From: Myxococcales bacterium
Lineage (GTDB): Bacteria; Myxococcota; Myxococcia; Myxococcales; Myxococcaceae
Reading direction: 5' to 3'
Assembly: GCA_030681895.1 (NCBI GenBank)
Contig: JAUXRI010000316.1
Span: 38,910 to 102,909, forward strand
DNA length: 64,000 nt
Both the position numbers and the translations under genes were made by a program. Positions within the stretch are counted from its first letter, which is position 1, and each line of letters begins with the position of its first letter. Under the pieces are notes generated by a model. That model made no database searches. It had not been told where the DNA came from and was given only the letters and a program-made list of their open reading frames with translations. Of the stretch, positions 1 to 6,968 are shown one piece after another.

Positions 1-493
1 GGCCGAAGAGGCGCTCGGCGCGCCGGCCGAACCAGACCGCGCGCTGCAGCTCAGGCACGTTGTGCGGGAGCACCTCGAGCGCCGTCGACCACCGCTGCCC
101 GGGGAGCACCAGCCGCGGCGCCGTCAGCACCTGCGTCTCGAGCGCTTCGATGCCGGGCCTCAGCGACTGCGCCTCGAGCGGTTGTGCGAGCCTTCGACCG
201 ATGAGCCCGAGCAGCTCGGCCCGCAGCGCGGTGACCTGCGTGTGGCAGCGCATCACCAGCACGGTCTGGTCCCACGCTTCGGCGCGACCTCGCTTCGTCA
301 CGTGCTGCAGCGCCTCGTCGATGGCGTCCTGCGTGCGCGCGACCTCCTGCACGAGCGCGGCGTTCTTGCGAAGGCGCGCCTTCCATCGCCAGCTCTTCAG
401 CGCGTTGACGAGGGCGCGGTAGCGCAGCAGCGTGGCCTCGAGCAGCTCGGCTCGTCCTTCGAGGCGTACCCGCACCGACGCGTCGTCGACCAC
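1..493 (-). CDS. Hypothetical helical protein, C-terminus cut by window edge
   Basis: An open frame on the minus strand runs from a GTG at 493 to the window edge without a stop (164 codons). An in-frame TAG lies just upstream, so the start must be at or near this GTG. The protein begins VVDDASVRVRLEGRAELL and is rich in Leu, Ala, Arg and Glu with few Gly/Pro until about residue 125, which reads as a bundle of long amphipathic helices. Codon use (CTC GAG, GCG CTG, GAC GCC) is that of real genes here, while the two longer ATG-started frames over the same bases give Arg/Ala-rich nonsense. It faintly resembles helical CHAD-like proteins, but I do not recognise the family. The end of the gene lies outside the window. 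Confidence 0.7.
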   Translation of the reverse strand, partial: MVDDASVRVRLEGRAELLEATLLRYRALVNALKSWRWKARLRKNAALVQEVARTQDAIDEALQHVTKRGRAEAWDQTVLVMRCHTQVTALRAELLGLIGRRLAQPLEAQSLRPGIEALETQVLTAPRLVLPGQRWSTALEVLPHNVPELQRAVWFGRRAERLFG

Positions 494-636
494 GCGCAGA
501 GGCTATCCGAGGCGGCAACGCGCGTCCGACTCCTGACAAGAGCTGACAGTGCCTGCGCCGCCGCTTCGCCCATGAACGAACCGAAGCCGAAGGTCTGGGT
601 TGGCGTCAGCTCGCGCGCGCACGTGTGGCGGCGTCG

Positions 637-643
637 AAGGAGG
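637..643 (+). promoter_or_regulatory. Strong ribosome binding site for small ORF
   Basis: AAGGAGG lies 7 nt before the GTG at 651. It is one of the best Shine-Dalgarno matches in the window and is the main reason to treat the short downstream frame as a gene. Confidence 0.5.
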
Positions 644-650
644 CGGCGAG

Positions 651-827
651 GTGGGGCTCGAGGCGCTGCGAGGCACGCTCGAGTTCGTGAAGGACGCGGG
701 CTGGGGAATGAAGGCGCGCAGAGGGCACTTCGAGATCTCGCGCGCCGATGGTGAACGCATCATCCGCGCGATGAGGTCAGCGGGCGACGCGGCGGCGCGG
801 GGTGGTGACGAGCTCGACCACGCCTGA
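651..827 (+). CDS. Possible 58-aa small protein
   Basis: This is a short frame starting at GTG behind a consensus AAGGAGG. The product begins VGLEALRGTLEFVKDAG and is mixed charged, with codon choice matching neighbouring genes (CTC GAG TTC GTG AAG GAC). The last 51 bases overlap the 3' end of the convergent gene that ends at 777. I recognise no domain, signal peptide or membrane segment. It could be a genuine small protein or a chance frame; the ribosome site and codon use favour the former. Confidence 0.4.
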   Translation: MGLEALRGTLEFVKDAGWGMKARRGHFEISRADGERIIRAMRSAGDAAARGGDELDHA

Positions 828-2636
828 GGAGCGCTTCACCTCGAGCGCGACCGTCGTGTCCTGACTGCCGCGAATGCGCTCGATGGCGCCGCCGAAGCCG
901 AGCGTCGAGGTCGGCGTGCCGTCGATGCGCAACACGAGGTCGCCTGCGACGAGGCCCACCTCGGCCGCGCCTCCACCTGGCATCACGCGCTCGATGCGTA
1001 ATGCGTCGCCTTCGGTCTTCAGCACCGCGCCGATGCCGACGAGCTCGAGCTGCGGAGTGCCACCATCGGCGACGGGCGCGAGGTCGATGAGCAGCGGACC
1101 CGCCGCGACGTTCGCGTTCAAGTCGACCGACATCAGCCGCGCGTCGTGCTCGACCGCGACGATGAAGAGCGAGTGCCGGCCTGACGGCAGACCCTGCAAC
1201 GTGAAGTGTCCACGGTCGTCGGTGCGCGCGAGCGCCTGTGCCGACATCGGGTCGTCTCCCCGTTGCTCGAGCGAGAGACGCGCGCCCTCGAGCGGACGTT
1301 GCGTCACGCGGTCGACGACGGTGCCAGAGACCTGGGCGCCGCGACCGAGGCGGAGCTCGACGTGTTTCGTGGTGCCAGCCTCGAGGTCGACGTTCGTTGG
1401 AGCCGACGGGGCGAGACCAGGAGCCACGACGACGACCTCGACCGGGCCTGGGGCCAACGAGGCGAGGATGAAGTGGCCCTCCGGGTCGACGACGTGATGG
1501 GGCTCGAGCGGCTCGCGTTCGAGCGAACCCACGCGACGTGACACCAGCACCGAAAACGTCGTCACGACGAGGCCTTCGGCGTCGGTCACCGCGCCAGTGA
1601 GCGTCGCGCCGCGAGCCAGGCGGAGCACCACGGGCTCGCCTGAGGTCTGCTGAATGTTCGACAAACGCCCGCTCGCCATCGCGGCCACCTGCCAGGGGCC
1701 TGGTGCCTCGACGTCGACGTGGAAGGTGCCGTCGGTCGCCGTCGTCGCGCTGGCCTCGAGCCGCTCCCAGCGCCCGTCGGTCGTCGAGTGCACCCGCGCG
1801 ACGCGAACCGTGGCGCCACTCACGCCAGCGTCACCTTCCTCGACGACGAGCCCGTGCACCGAGACGAGCGCGGTGCCTGCATCCACCGCACGTGGCCCCA
1901 GCGTCACCGTGAGCCGCCGCGTCGTCGTCACCCTGAAGTCGACGAGCCCGACCCCGGCCGAGAACTCGGGGTGCGTCGCGACGACGAGCGCACCATCGAC
2001 TGCGTGGAAGCGGAAGCGGCCCTGCGTGTCCGTCACCAGCGGCGCCGCGGGCGCCTCGTGCTCCGTACCAATCGTGATGCGCGCGCCGGCCACGCCTTCA
2101 CCGTTCGGCCCGACGACCTCGCCGTCGTACTCGACGCGTGGCACCAGCGAGAGCGAGAGGTCTGCGACGCAGAGTCCCTGCACGAGCCGAAGCTCCAGCG
2201 CGGGCCGAAGGGTGAAGTGGTCTGCTGCGGTGACCTCGACGATGGAGACGACGCCCTCGGTGAGTCCGCGTTGTTCGAACCGGCCCGTCTCATCGCTCGT
2301 CATCGTCACCGCGCCCGCGAACGTCGAGAGCCTCACCCGTGCGCCCGCGAGGCCCTGGCCGCTCACCGAGTCCACGACCTTCCCGGTCACACACGCGCGG
2401 TCGATGGTGGGCGTCAGCGTCGCAGAGGGAAACGGAGCTCCACCAACGGTGAAGGTCGACCGCGGCGCCGACAGCGCGAACCGGCCCGCGTCAGGCACCG
2501 ACAGCTTCGGCACCACGGGAACCCGCGGCGTCGTGTCGAGCAGCCACAGCCCCAGCACGCCCGCGCCCATCATCAACGCGAGAATGGCGAGCCACCGGAG
2601 CGTCTGCGCGGCGAGCGTCGGCGGGCGCTGCTGCAT
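777..2636 (-). CDS. Membrane-anchored carboxypeptidase-regulatory-repeat protein with C-terminal PDZ domain
   Basis: The 619-aa protein has a single N-terminal hydrophobic segment (about residues 13-31) that would anchor it in the inner membrane with the bulk outside the cytoplasm. From about residue 80 to 515 it carries a chain of transthyretin-like carboxypeptidase regulatory (CarboxypepD_reg) repeats, recognisable by recurring patterns such as GKVVDSVSGQGLAGARV, DETGRF and DDRGHFTLQGLPSG. The last about 90 residues (GVGAVL-like start, then GGGAAEVGLVAGDLVLRIDG) form a PDZ domain, the peptide-binding module usually attached to envelope proteases. No protease domain is present. The gene starts 6 nt after the HAD phosphatase stop and is probably cotranscribed with it. 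Likely an envelope scaffold or adhesion protein; the function is unknown. Confidence 0.85.
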   Translation of the reverse strand: MQQRPPTLAAQTLRWLAILALMMGAGVLGLWLLDTTPRVPVVPKLSVPDAGRFALSAPRSTFTVGGAPFPSATLTPTIDRACVTGKVVDSVSGQGLAGARVRLSTFAGAVTMTSDETGRFEQRGLTEGVVSIVEVTAADHFTLRPALELRLVQGLCVADLSLSLVPRVEYDGEVVGPNGEGVAGARITIGTEHEAPAAPLVTDTQGRFRFHAVDGALVVATHPEFSAGVGLVDFRVTTTRRLTVTLGPRAVDAGTALVSVHGLVVEEGDAGVSGATVRVARVHSTTDGRWERLEASATTATDGTFHVDVEAPGPWQVAAMASGRLSNIQQTSGEPVVLRLARGATLTGAVTDAEGLVVTTFSVLVSRRVGSLEREPLEPHHVVDPEGHFILASLAPGPVEVVVVAPGLAPSAPTNVDLEAGTTKHVELRLGRGAQVSGTVVDRVTQRPLEGARLSLEQRGDDPMSAQALARTDDRGHFTLQGLPSGRHSLFIVAVEHDARLMSVDLNANVAAGPLLIDLAPVADGGTPQLELVGIGAVLKTEGDALRIERVMPGGGAAEVGLVAGDLVLRIDGTPTSTLGFGGAIERIRGSQDTTVALEVKRSSGVVELVTTPRRRVAR

Positions 2637-2642
2637 CGTTCG

Positions 2643-3536
2643 TCAGGCCTTCGCGTTCGACAGCTCGTCGATGATGTCGAGCACCTGCGCGTAGTTCGAG
2701 AGGCTGCGCGTGGGCTTCACGGTCTGCACGCCCTGCTCGAAGACCGACGCGACGTGGCGCCGCGTGATGGCGTTCGACGAGACGATGTCGAGGCGCTCCC
2801 GGTACTCACCGGGCACGTAGGTGCCGTACTCGGCCCAGGCGTCGTGGCAGCCGACTTCTTTGGCGATGGCGATGTCCTTCTTCACCGAGTCACCCACCAC
2901 GAGCACCTCTTCTGGGCGCATGCCGTAGGTGTTGAGAATCTTCTTGAGGCCCGCCGGGTTCGGCTTCTCGTAGTCGCGCGGCAGCTCGATGAGCGGGCAG
3001 GCCGACTTGTACGCGCCCTTCTCCTGCTTCTGCAGAATGTCTGGAGCGACGAGCGCTTCACCGTCAGGCCCCGCGGGGAAGGTGAAGCCCGGCATCGTGT
3101 ACAGCGAGGTGAGCAGCACGTCGAAGCCGAGGCGCCGCACACGTTGCTCGGCCGGGTTGCGGGGCGCGTCGGTGAGCGCGACGACGGGAATGCGCCGCTC
3201 CTTGAGCGCGGTGAGCGTCTCGGTCACGCCCTTGTACGGCTTGAGGTACTTCCGCCGCGCTTCAGAGAACGCCGCGCGCGCGGGCTCGATGACGAGCTTG
3301 TCGAAGCTGCCGAAGTCGGGGAACTCCTGGAAGAGCGACGACTCCTGCAGGGCGAACGGGTACTCGTTGGATTCGTACTTCGTGTACACGGCCTTGAGCG
3401 ACTGCACGACGCGCAGCCGGGGCAGGCTGGTCGAGCGCACCACCGCCTCGACCATCGCCTCCACCGCTGGCACGACGTAGTCGATCCAGGAGTACAGCGT
3501 GTTGTCCATGTCGGTGACGACGAGGCGAATGGCCAT
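2643..3536 (-). CDS. HAD-superfamily hydrolase
   Basis: The protein shows all four haloacid dehalogenase motifs: DMDNT near the N-terminus (D9 the predicted nucleophile, D11 the acid/base), the Thr in VALTDAP, a Lys in KPNPAG, and VGDSVKKDIA with the Mg2+-binding acid. The family includes phosphatases and dehalogenases acting on small phosphorylated metabolites; the substrate cannot be told. I prefer the ATG at 3536 because motif I then sits at the usual distance from the start; a GTG at 3581 would add 15 Arg-rich residues with no family counterpart. It lies just upstream of the CarboxypepD/PDZ gene on the same strand, and divergent from the lipoprotein gene at 3614. Confidence 0.88.
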   Translation of the reverse strand: MAIRLVVTDMDNTLYSWIDYVVPAVEAMVEAVVRSTSLPRLRVVQSLKAVYTKYESNEYPFALQESSLFQEFPDFGSFDKLVIEPARAAFSEARRKYLKPYKGVTETLTALKERRIPVVALTDAPRNPAEQRVRRLGFDVLLTSLYTMPGFTFPAGPDGEALVAPDILQKQEKGAYKSACPLIELPRDYEKPNPAGLKKILNTYGMRPEEVLVVGDSVKKDIAIAKEVGCHDAWAEYGTYVPGEYRERLDIVSSNAITRRHVASVFEQGVQTVKPTRSLSNYAQVLDIIDELSNAKA

Positions 3537-3613
3537 GATGCGCGCGTCAAACCGCAGTCGCGTCGCGATGTCGACGCGCACGAACGGGGCGCCTCGGTTA
3601 CGTTGGTTTTACC

Positions 3614-4213
3614 ATGCGTCATCTCTCGCTCCTCCTCCTCCCGCTCCTCGGCTGCGCGCCGACGGAGATTGAAGTGAAGGACCGGCTGCTCGGTACCACC
3701 ACCAGCGTCGGCGTCGACTCGACGAAGTTGTGCAGCGGAGAGCCTCTGGGAGTCGGCACCGTCGACTTCGGCAAGGACCTCAAAGAGGCGGGCATCGACC
3801 TGTCGCAGGGGTGCATCAAGCAGGGAACCTTCGAGCTGGCCGCCGAGGTTGGTGACGCCACGGCTGGCGCGACCTGTTCCGTGGCGACGGGCACGCTGAC
3901 GTTGACGGGCGTGAACGTCGAGGCGACCTGTACGATGGGCCTCGGGACGCAGCGGCTGCGCTCCTCCTGCACCTCGAATCGCCTCGAGGTCGCTGACGGC
4001 GCGCAGGTCTTCCTCGCGTTGAACGCCTGCCTCGACGAGCTCGAACGAACGCAGGTCGAGCCGTTTCGAAAGCTCATCAACACCTGCAAGCCGACGACGC
4101 TGAAGTTCACCGTCGAGGGCACCTGCTCGGCCGACCTCTGCTTCAAGCTGGACATCAAGTACGGCCTGCGGACGAAGAACGTGGTGGCGCAGCTCGGCGG
4201 CACCTGCCCCTGA
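3614..4213 (+). CDS. Small secreted lipoprotein, Cys-rich
   Basis: The 199-aa product begins with a short signal peptide ending in the lipobox LLGC, so the mature protein should start at that Cys and be lipid-anchored. The rest (beginning APTEIEVKDRLLG) contains about ten Cys in pairs that suggest disulfide bonds in the periplasm or on the outer membrane. No family recognised. It converges on the LysR gene, 2 nt between the two stops, and diverges from the HAD phosphatase. Confidence 0.8.
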   Translation: MRHLSLLLLPLLGCAPTEIEVKDRLLGTTTSVGVDSTKLCSGEPLGVGTVDFGKDLKEAGIDLSQGCIKQGTFELAAEVGDATAGATCSVATGTLTLTGVNVEATCTMGLGTQRLRSSCTSNRLEVADGAQVFLALNACLDELERTQVEPFRKLINTCKPTTLKFTVEGTCSADLCFKLDIKYGLRTKNVVAQLGGTCP

Positions 4214-4215
4214 CG

Positions 4216-5073
4216 TCAGGCGGGCCTTGCGGCCTTGAGCGCGGCGATGAGGGCGCGGGCGCCTGGCGAGCGCTGCGCGTCGGCGCGATAGACGAGGCAC
4301 ACCGAGTCGACGACCGACGGCTGGGCTCCGCGAGGCACCCGGAGCTTCGGCGTCATGCGCGTCGCGAGGTGCGTGGGCAGAATCGCCGAGCCGGCACCCT
4401 GCGCCGCGAGCCGGGCCAGCAGCTCGAGGCTCGACGAGGTGAGGCTGCGCTCGAAGGTGACGCCGCGCTTCTGCAGCTTCGACAGAATCGACTGCGCCTG
4501 CAGCAGCTCGGGGTCGTAGAGCACGGTGTTGGAGAGTTGATCGCGGCGGTCCCACACGGTGAAGACGTCGGTGGCGAGCTCGAGCACGACGAGGTCGGGG
4601 TGTTTGAGCGGGTTCACCACCAGCCCGAAGTCGAGCTGGTGGCTGACGACGAGGTCGTTCACGCGGCGTGACAGCTCGTGCACGAGGGTCAGCTCGAGGC
4701 GTGGCCACCGCTCCAGCACCGCCGGGAGCGTGCGCGGCAGCCAGTGCGTCGCGATGGAGACGTGACAGCCGATGGAGAACCGGCCCTGCGGCGCCTCACC
4801 GTCACGCATGACGGCGGCTTCCAGCGCGTCCCACTCGGTGAGGAACGACTTCGCCCGCGCCGCGAGGAGCTTGCCCGCGCGGGTCAGCTCGACGCCCGAC
4901 TTGCTCCGGATGAGCAGCTCGGTGCCGAACCGCTTCTCGAGGCGTTGAATCGCCATGCTGAGCGAGGGCTGGCGAATGCCGAGGCGCTCGGCGGCGCGGG
5001 TGATGGTGCCGACCTGCGCGACCTCGAGGAAGTACGTGAGGTCGGCGGGTGCGACGGGCGTCGAGGCAGGCAT
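4216..5073 (-). CDS. LysR-family transcriptional regulator
   Basis: The 285-aa protein has the standard LysR length and layout. An N-terminal winged helix-turn-helix (about residues 8-67) contains FLEVAQVGTITRAAERLGIRQPSLS and the linker start RFGTELLIRS. It is followed by a two-lobed effector-binding domain from about residue 90. The ligand is unknown. The start is the ATG at 5073; a TTG directly before it is an alternative. The gene is divergent from the lipoprotein gene at 5186, the usual arrangement for a LysR protein and its target, and the intergenic DNA carries a good LysR-box candidate at 5092-5119. Confidence 0.93.
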   Translation of the reverse strand: MPASTPVAPADLTYFLEVAQVGTITRAAERLGIRQPSLSMAIQRLEKRFGTELLIRSKSGVELTRAGKLLAARAKSFLTEWDALEAAVMRDGEAPQGRFSIGCHVSIATHWLPRTLPAVLERWPRLELTLVHELSRRVNDLVVSHQLDFGLVVNPLKHPDLVVLELATDVFTVWDRRDQLSNTVLYDPELLQAQSILSKLQKRGVTFERSLTSSSLELLARLAAQGAGSAILPTHLATRMTPKLRVPRGAQPSVVDSVCLVYRADAQRSPGARALIAALKAARPA

Positions 5074-5091
5074 CAATAGAAACTATCACAG

Positions 5092-5119
5092 CGATGGCGG
5101 CCATCGATTATCGCGATGG
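5092..5119. promoter_or_regulatory. Candidate LysR operator (overlapping dyads with ATC-N9-GAT core)
   Basis: Between the divergent LysR and lipoprotein genes, CCATCG (5101-5106) and CGATGG (5114-5119) form a perfect inverted repeat. Its core reads ATC-N9-GAT, the classic LysR recognition pattern. A second CGATGG at 5092-5097 pairs with the same CCATCG, so two dyads share a half-site, consistent with tetramer binding at adjacent sites. Confidence 0.55.
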
Positions 5120-5185
5120 AGACGCCGTTGGTACACCTTCGTCCACGTCGCGCACTCCTGCGTGCCGCCCGACAAGGAGACGAAC

Positions 5186-5800
5186 ATGCGGTTGCCGATT
5201 CTGATGGTGGTGGTGGTGAGTGGCTGTGGGCTGCAACCCGTCGAGGAGCTGGGGCCTGAGCCCGTCTTGCCCATCGAGCAGGTCGAGCCGGTGACCCAGC
5301 CGGTCGAACCCCAGCCGGTGATGACGGCCCTCGCGCGTCCCCGCATGCGTCGAGCACCCATGAGGTCGGGAGACCAGCAGCGCGTGCTGAGCGACAAGAC
5401 GAGCCAGGTGGCGCTCGCGCTCAACGACGAGACCGTCTTCTGCTCCGCCATCGGCTACGGCGTGTCGTTCCTCAAGGTGTCGGTGCCCGACCTCGATTGG
5501 CTCGCGCACTTCAACCACCGCGCCAACACGCTCGGGTTGCCGTGCGCGGCGGCGGGCGAGTGCACCGACCTGCTCAACCCCGAGTCGATTCTGCAGAGCC
5601 GGCCTGGCGTCGAGGCCGTCGAAGTGCGCGTCATTCTCACCGAGGTGTTGCGCATCGACGTCGAGGGTCAACGCTGTAGCCGGTGGCTGAAAGAGGACGT
5701 TGAGGCCACGGTGCGTGGCGTGCAACTGCGCCATCACGTCGAGGGCACGCCCGAAGAGGTGCCCTTCGAGACGTGTCAGGTGCTCGCGTCGTTCCTTTGA
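5186..5800 (+). CDS. Hypothetical lipoprotein divergent from LysR gene
   Basis: The 204-aa product starts at the ATG at 5186, preceded by AAGGAG at 5174-5179. The signal peptide is MRLPILMVVVVSGC with Cys14 as the lipidation site. A Pro/Glu/Val-rich spacer (about residues 17-50) leads to a globular domain with four Cys. I recognise no family. Position and the operator candidate upstream suggest that it is the LysR target. A hairpin follows its stop at 5809. Confidence 0.8.
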   Translation: MRLPILMVVVVSGCGLQPVEELGPEPVLPIEQVEPVTQPVEPQPVMTALARPRMRRAPMRSGDQQRVLSDKTSQVALALNDETVFCSAIGYGVSFLKVSVPDLDWLAHFNHRANTLGLPCAAAGECTDLLNPESILQSRPGVEAVEVRVILTEVLRIDVEGQRCSRWLKEDVEATVRGVQLRHHVEGTPEEVPFETCQVLASFL

Positions 5801-5808
5801 CAGCGTTC

Positions 5809-5825
5809 GTCGCCTGCGAGGCGAC
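5809..5825 (+). terminator. Terminator-like hairpin
   Basis: GTCGCCT-GCG-AGGCGAC is a perfect 7-bp stem with a 3-nt loop, 8 nt after the stop of the lipoprotein gene. There is no T-run, so it may instead stabilise the mRNA 3' end or assist Rho-dependent termination. Confidence 0.4.
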
Positions 5826-5956
5826 AGTGGACCCTGCGGCCTCCACTCCACGTCGGTTCGTCGTCAGCTCAAACGAGCCGAATCGCTGGAGCGCGCCGCT
5901 GGCGTCCCGCGTGCACAGCAGCGCTGCGTCAGCTCCCCTCACTTCTGGAGAACCGC

Positions 5957-6901
5957 ATGCGCCGCCTCGCCGTCGTGCCCGCCCTCGTCGTCTGTTTCAC
6001 GCTCGCCGGGTGTGGGCCCTCGGCCCTCATCGACTCGTCGAGTGAAGGCGCGACGACGACGGAAGGCGCCCGTGGGCTCGGCGCGCAGTTCACCGTCGAC
6101 GAGTGGATGGTGTTGGGCACGGCCGAGCGCGTGGCCGCGAAGGCGACGATGACGACGGCCGAGCGCTTCGCGGTGTGGGACCGGCTGAGCCTCGAGCAGA
6201 AGACGGCGCTCACCGTGACCAACGCCGCTGCCGACGCGCTCCTCGCGAACGACCCCGGGCCCAGGCCGCCTGGCAGCCCGTTCTCTTCGCACGAGTGGCT
6301 CGTCAAAGGCGCCGCGGAGCGCGCGAGGCTTCGCCCGGCCCTCGTCGCCAACGGCCTCGACCTGTGGAACGCCCTGACGACTGCGCAGCGAACCGCGCTC
6401 TCCGTCATCAACCGCTCGTGGGATGCGCTCCAGGCGCCGGTCGACCTCTGCGCGACGTCTGGGTACCCCGACGTGCAGTTCTACGACATCGACATCTCCT
6501 TCACCCGCACCGTGCTCGGGTACTTCGCCAACGAGACCATCATGGTGAGCCGGTTCTCGGTGCCGACGAACGCGGTGCTGACACCGCAGTCGCTGCTCGA
6601 TGCGTCCATCGCCGAGTACGACGGCCCGCCGACGTTCCGGGCCGTGACGTTGTCGACGCGCCCGTGTGACTTCCGCCCTGTGGACCCGACGGGTGAGCGA
6701 GGGCCGATGGCGCTGTCTCAAGGCGTCACCGCGAACATCCTGCACCCCATCGGGGCCGGGCCGACGCAGGTGGTGCCGGGCCGCACGTACTTCTTCAACG
6801 CCAGGAACTGGGCGCAGGACTTCAACGACGGCGCGGGCGGGCCTTCGTGTCAGGCCGATACGAACTGCCGCGCGAGCGTCGTCATCGTCACGCGAAACTG
6901 A
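5957..6901 (+). CDS. Hypothetical lipoprotein with internal repeat
   Basis: The 314-aa protein starts with a signal peptide ending FTLAGC, a clear lipobox. Residues about 40-150 contain two similar helical units, each with a pattern like (F)xxxEW(M/L)V(L/K)G(T/A)AERxR/A followed by W(D/N)xL(S/T)xxQ(K/R)TAL(T/S)V, indicating an internal duplication. The second half is a beta-rich domain ending in VVIVTRN with a CQADTNC pair. Function unknown. The protein is exported, probably to the outer membrane. Confidence 0.8.
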   Translation: MRRLAVVPALVVCFTLAGCGPSALIDSSSEGATTTEGARGLGAQFTVDEWMVLGTAERVAAKATMTTAERFAVWDRLSLEQKTALTVTNAAADALLANDPGPRPPGSPFSSHEWLVKGAAERARLRPALVANGLDLWNALTTAQRTALSVINRSWDALQAPVDLCATSGYPDVQFYDIDISFTRTVLGYFANETIMVSRFSVPTNAVLTPQSLLDASIAEYDGPPTFRAVTLSTRPCDFRPVDPTGERGPMALSQGVTANILHPIGAGPTQVVPGRTYFFNARNWAQDFNDGAGGPSCQADTNCRASVVIVTRN

Positions 6902-6968
6902 AGGTCTCCCCGCGCGCCACCGGAAAATCGCTGTCGGCGCGGGCGGCCGCTGATGCACAATCGAGTCG

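Noticed and set aside
1719..3677. A 652-codon plus-strand frame
   Set aside because: Opposite the PDZ protein and HAD phosphatase genes, with Arg-rich translation and no motif.
6905..6945. CCCGCGC ... GCGCGGG pairing after the gene ending at 6901
   Set aside because: The 7-bp stem has a loop of about 21 nt and no T-run, which is expected often by chance in such GC-rich DNA.
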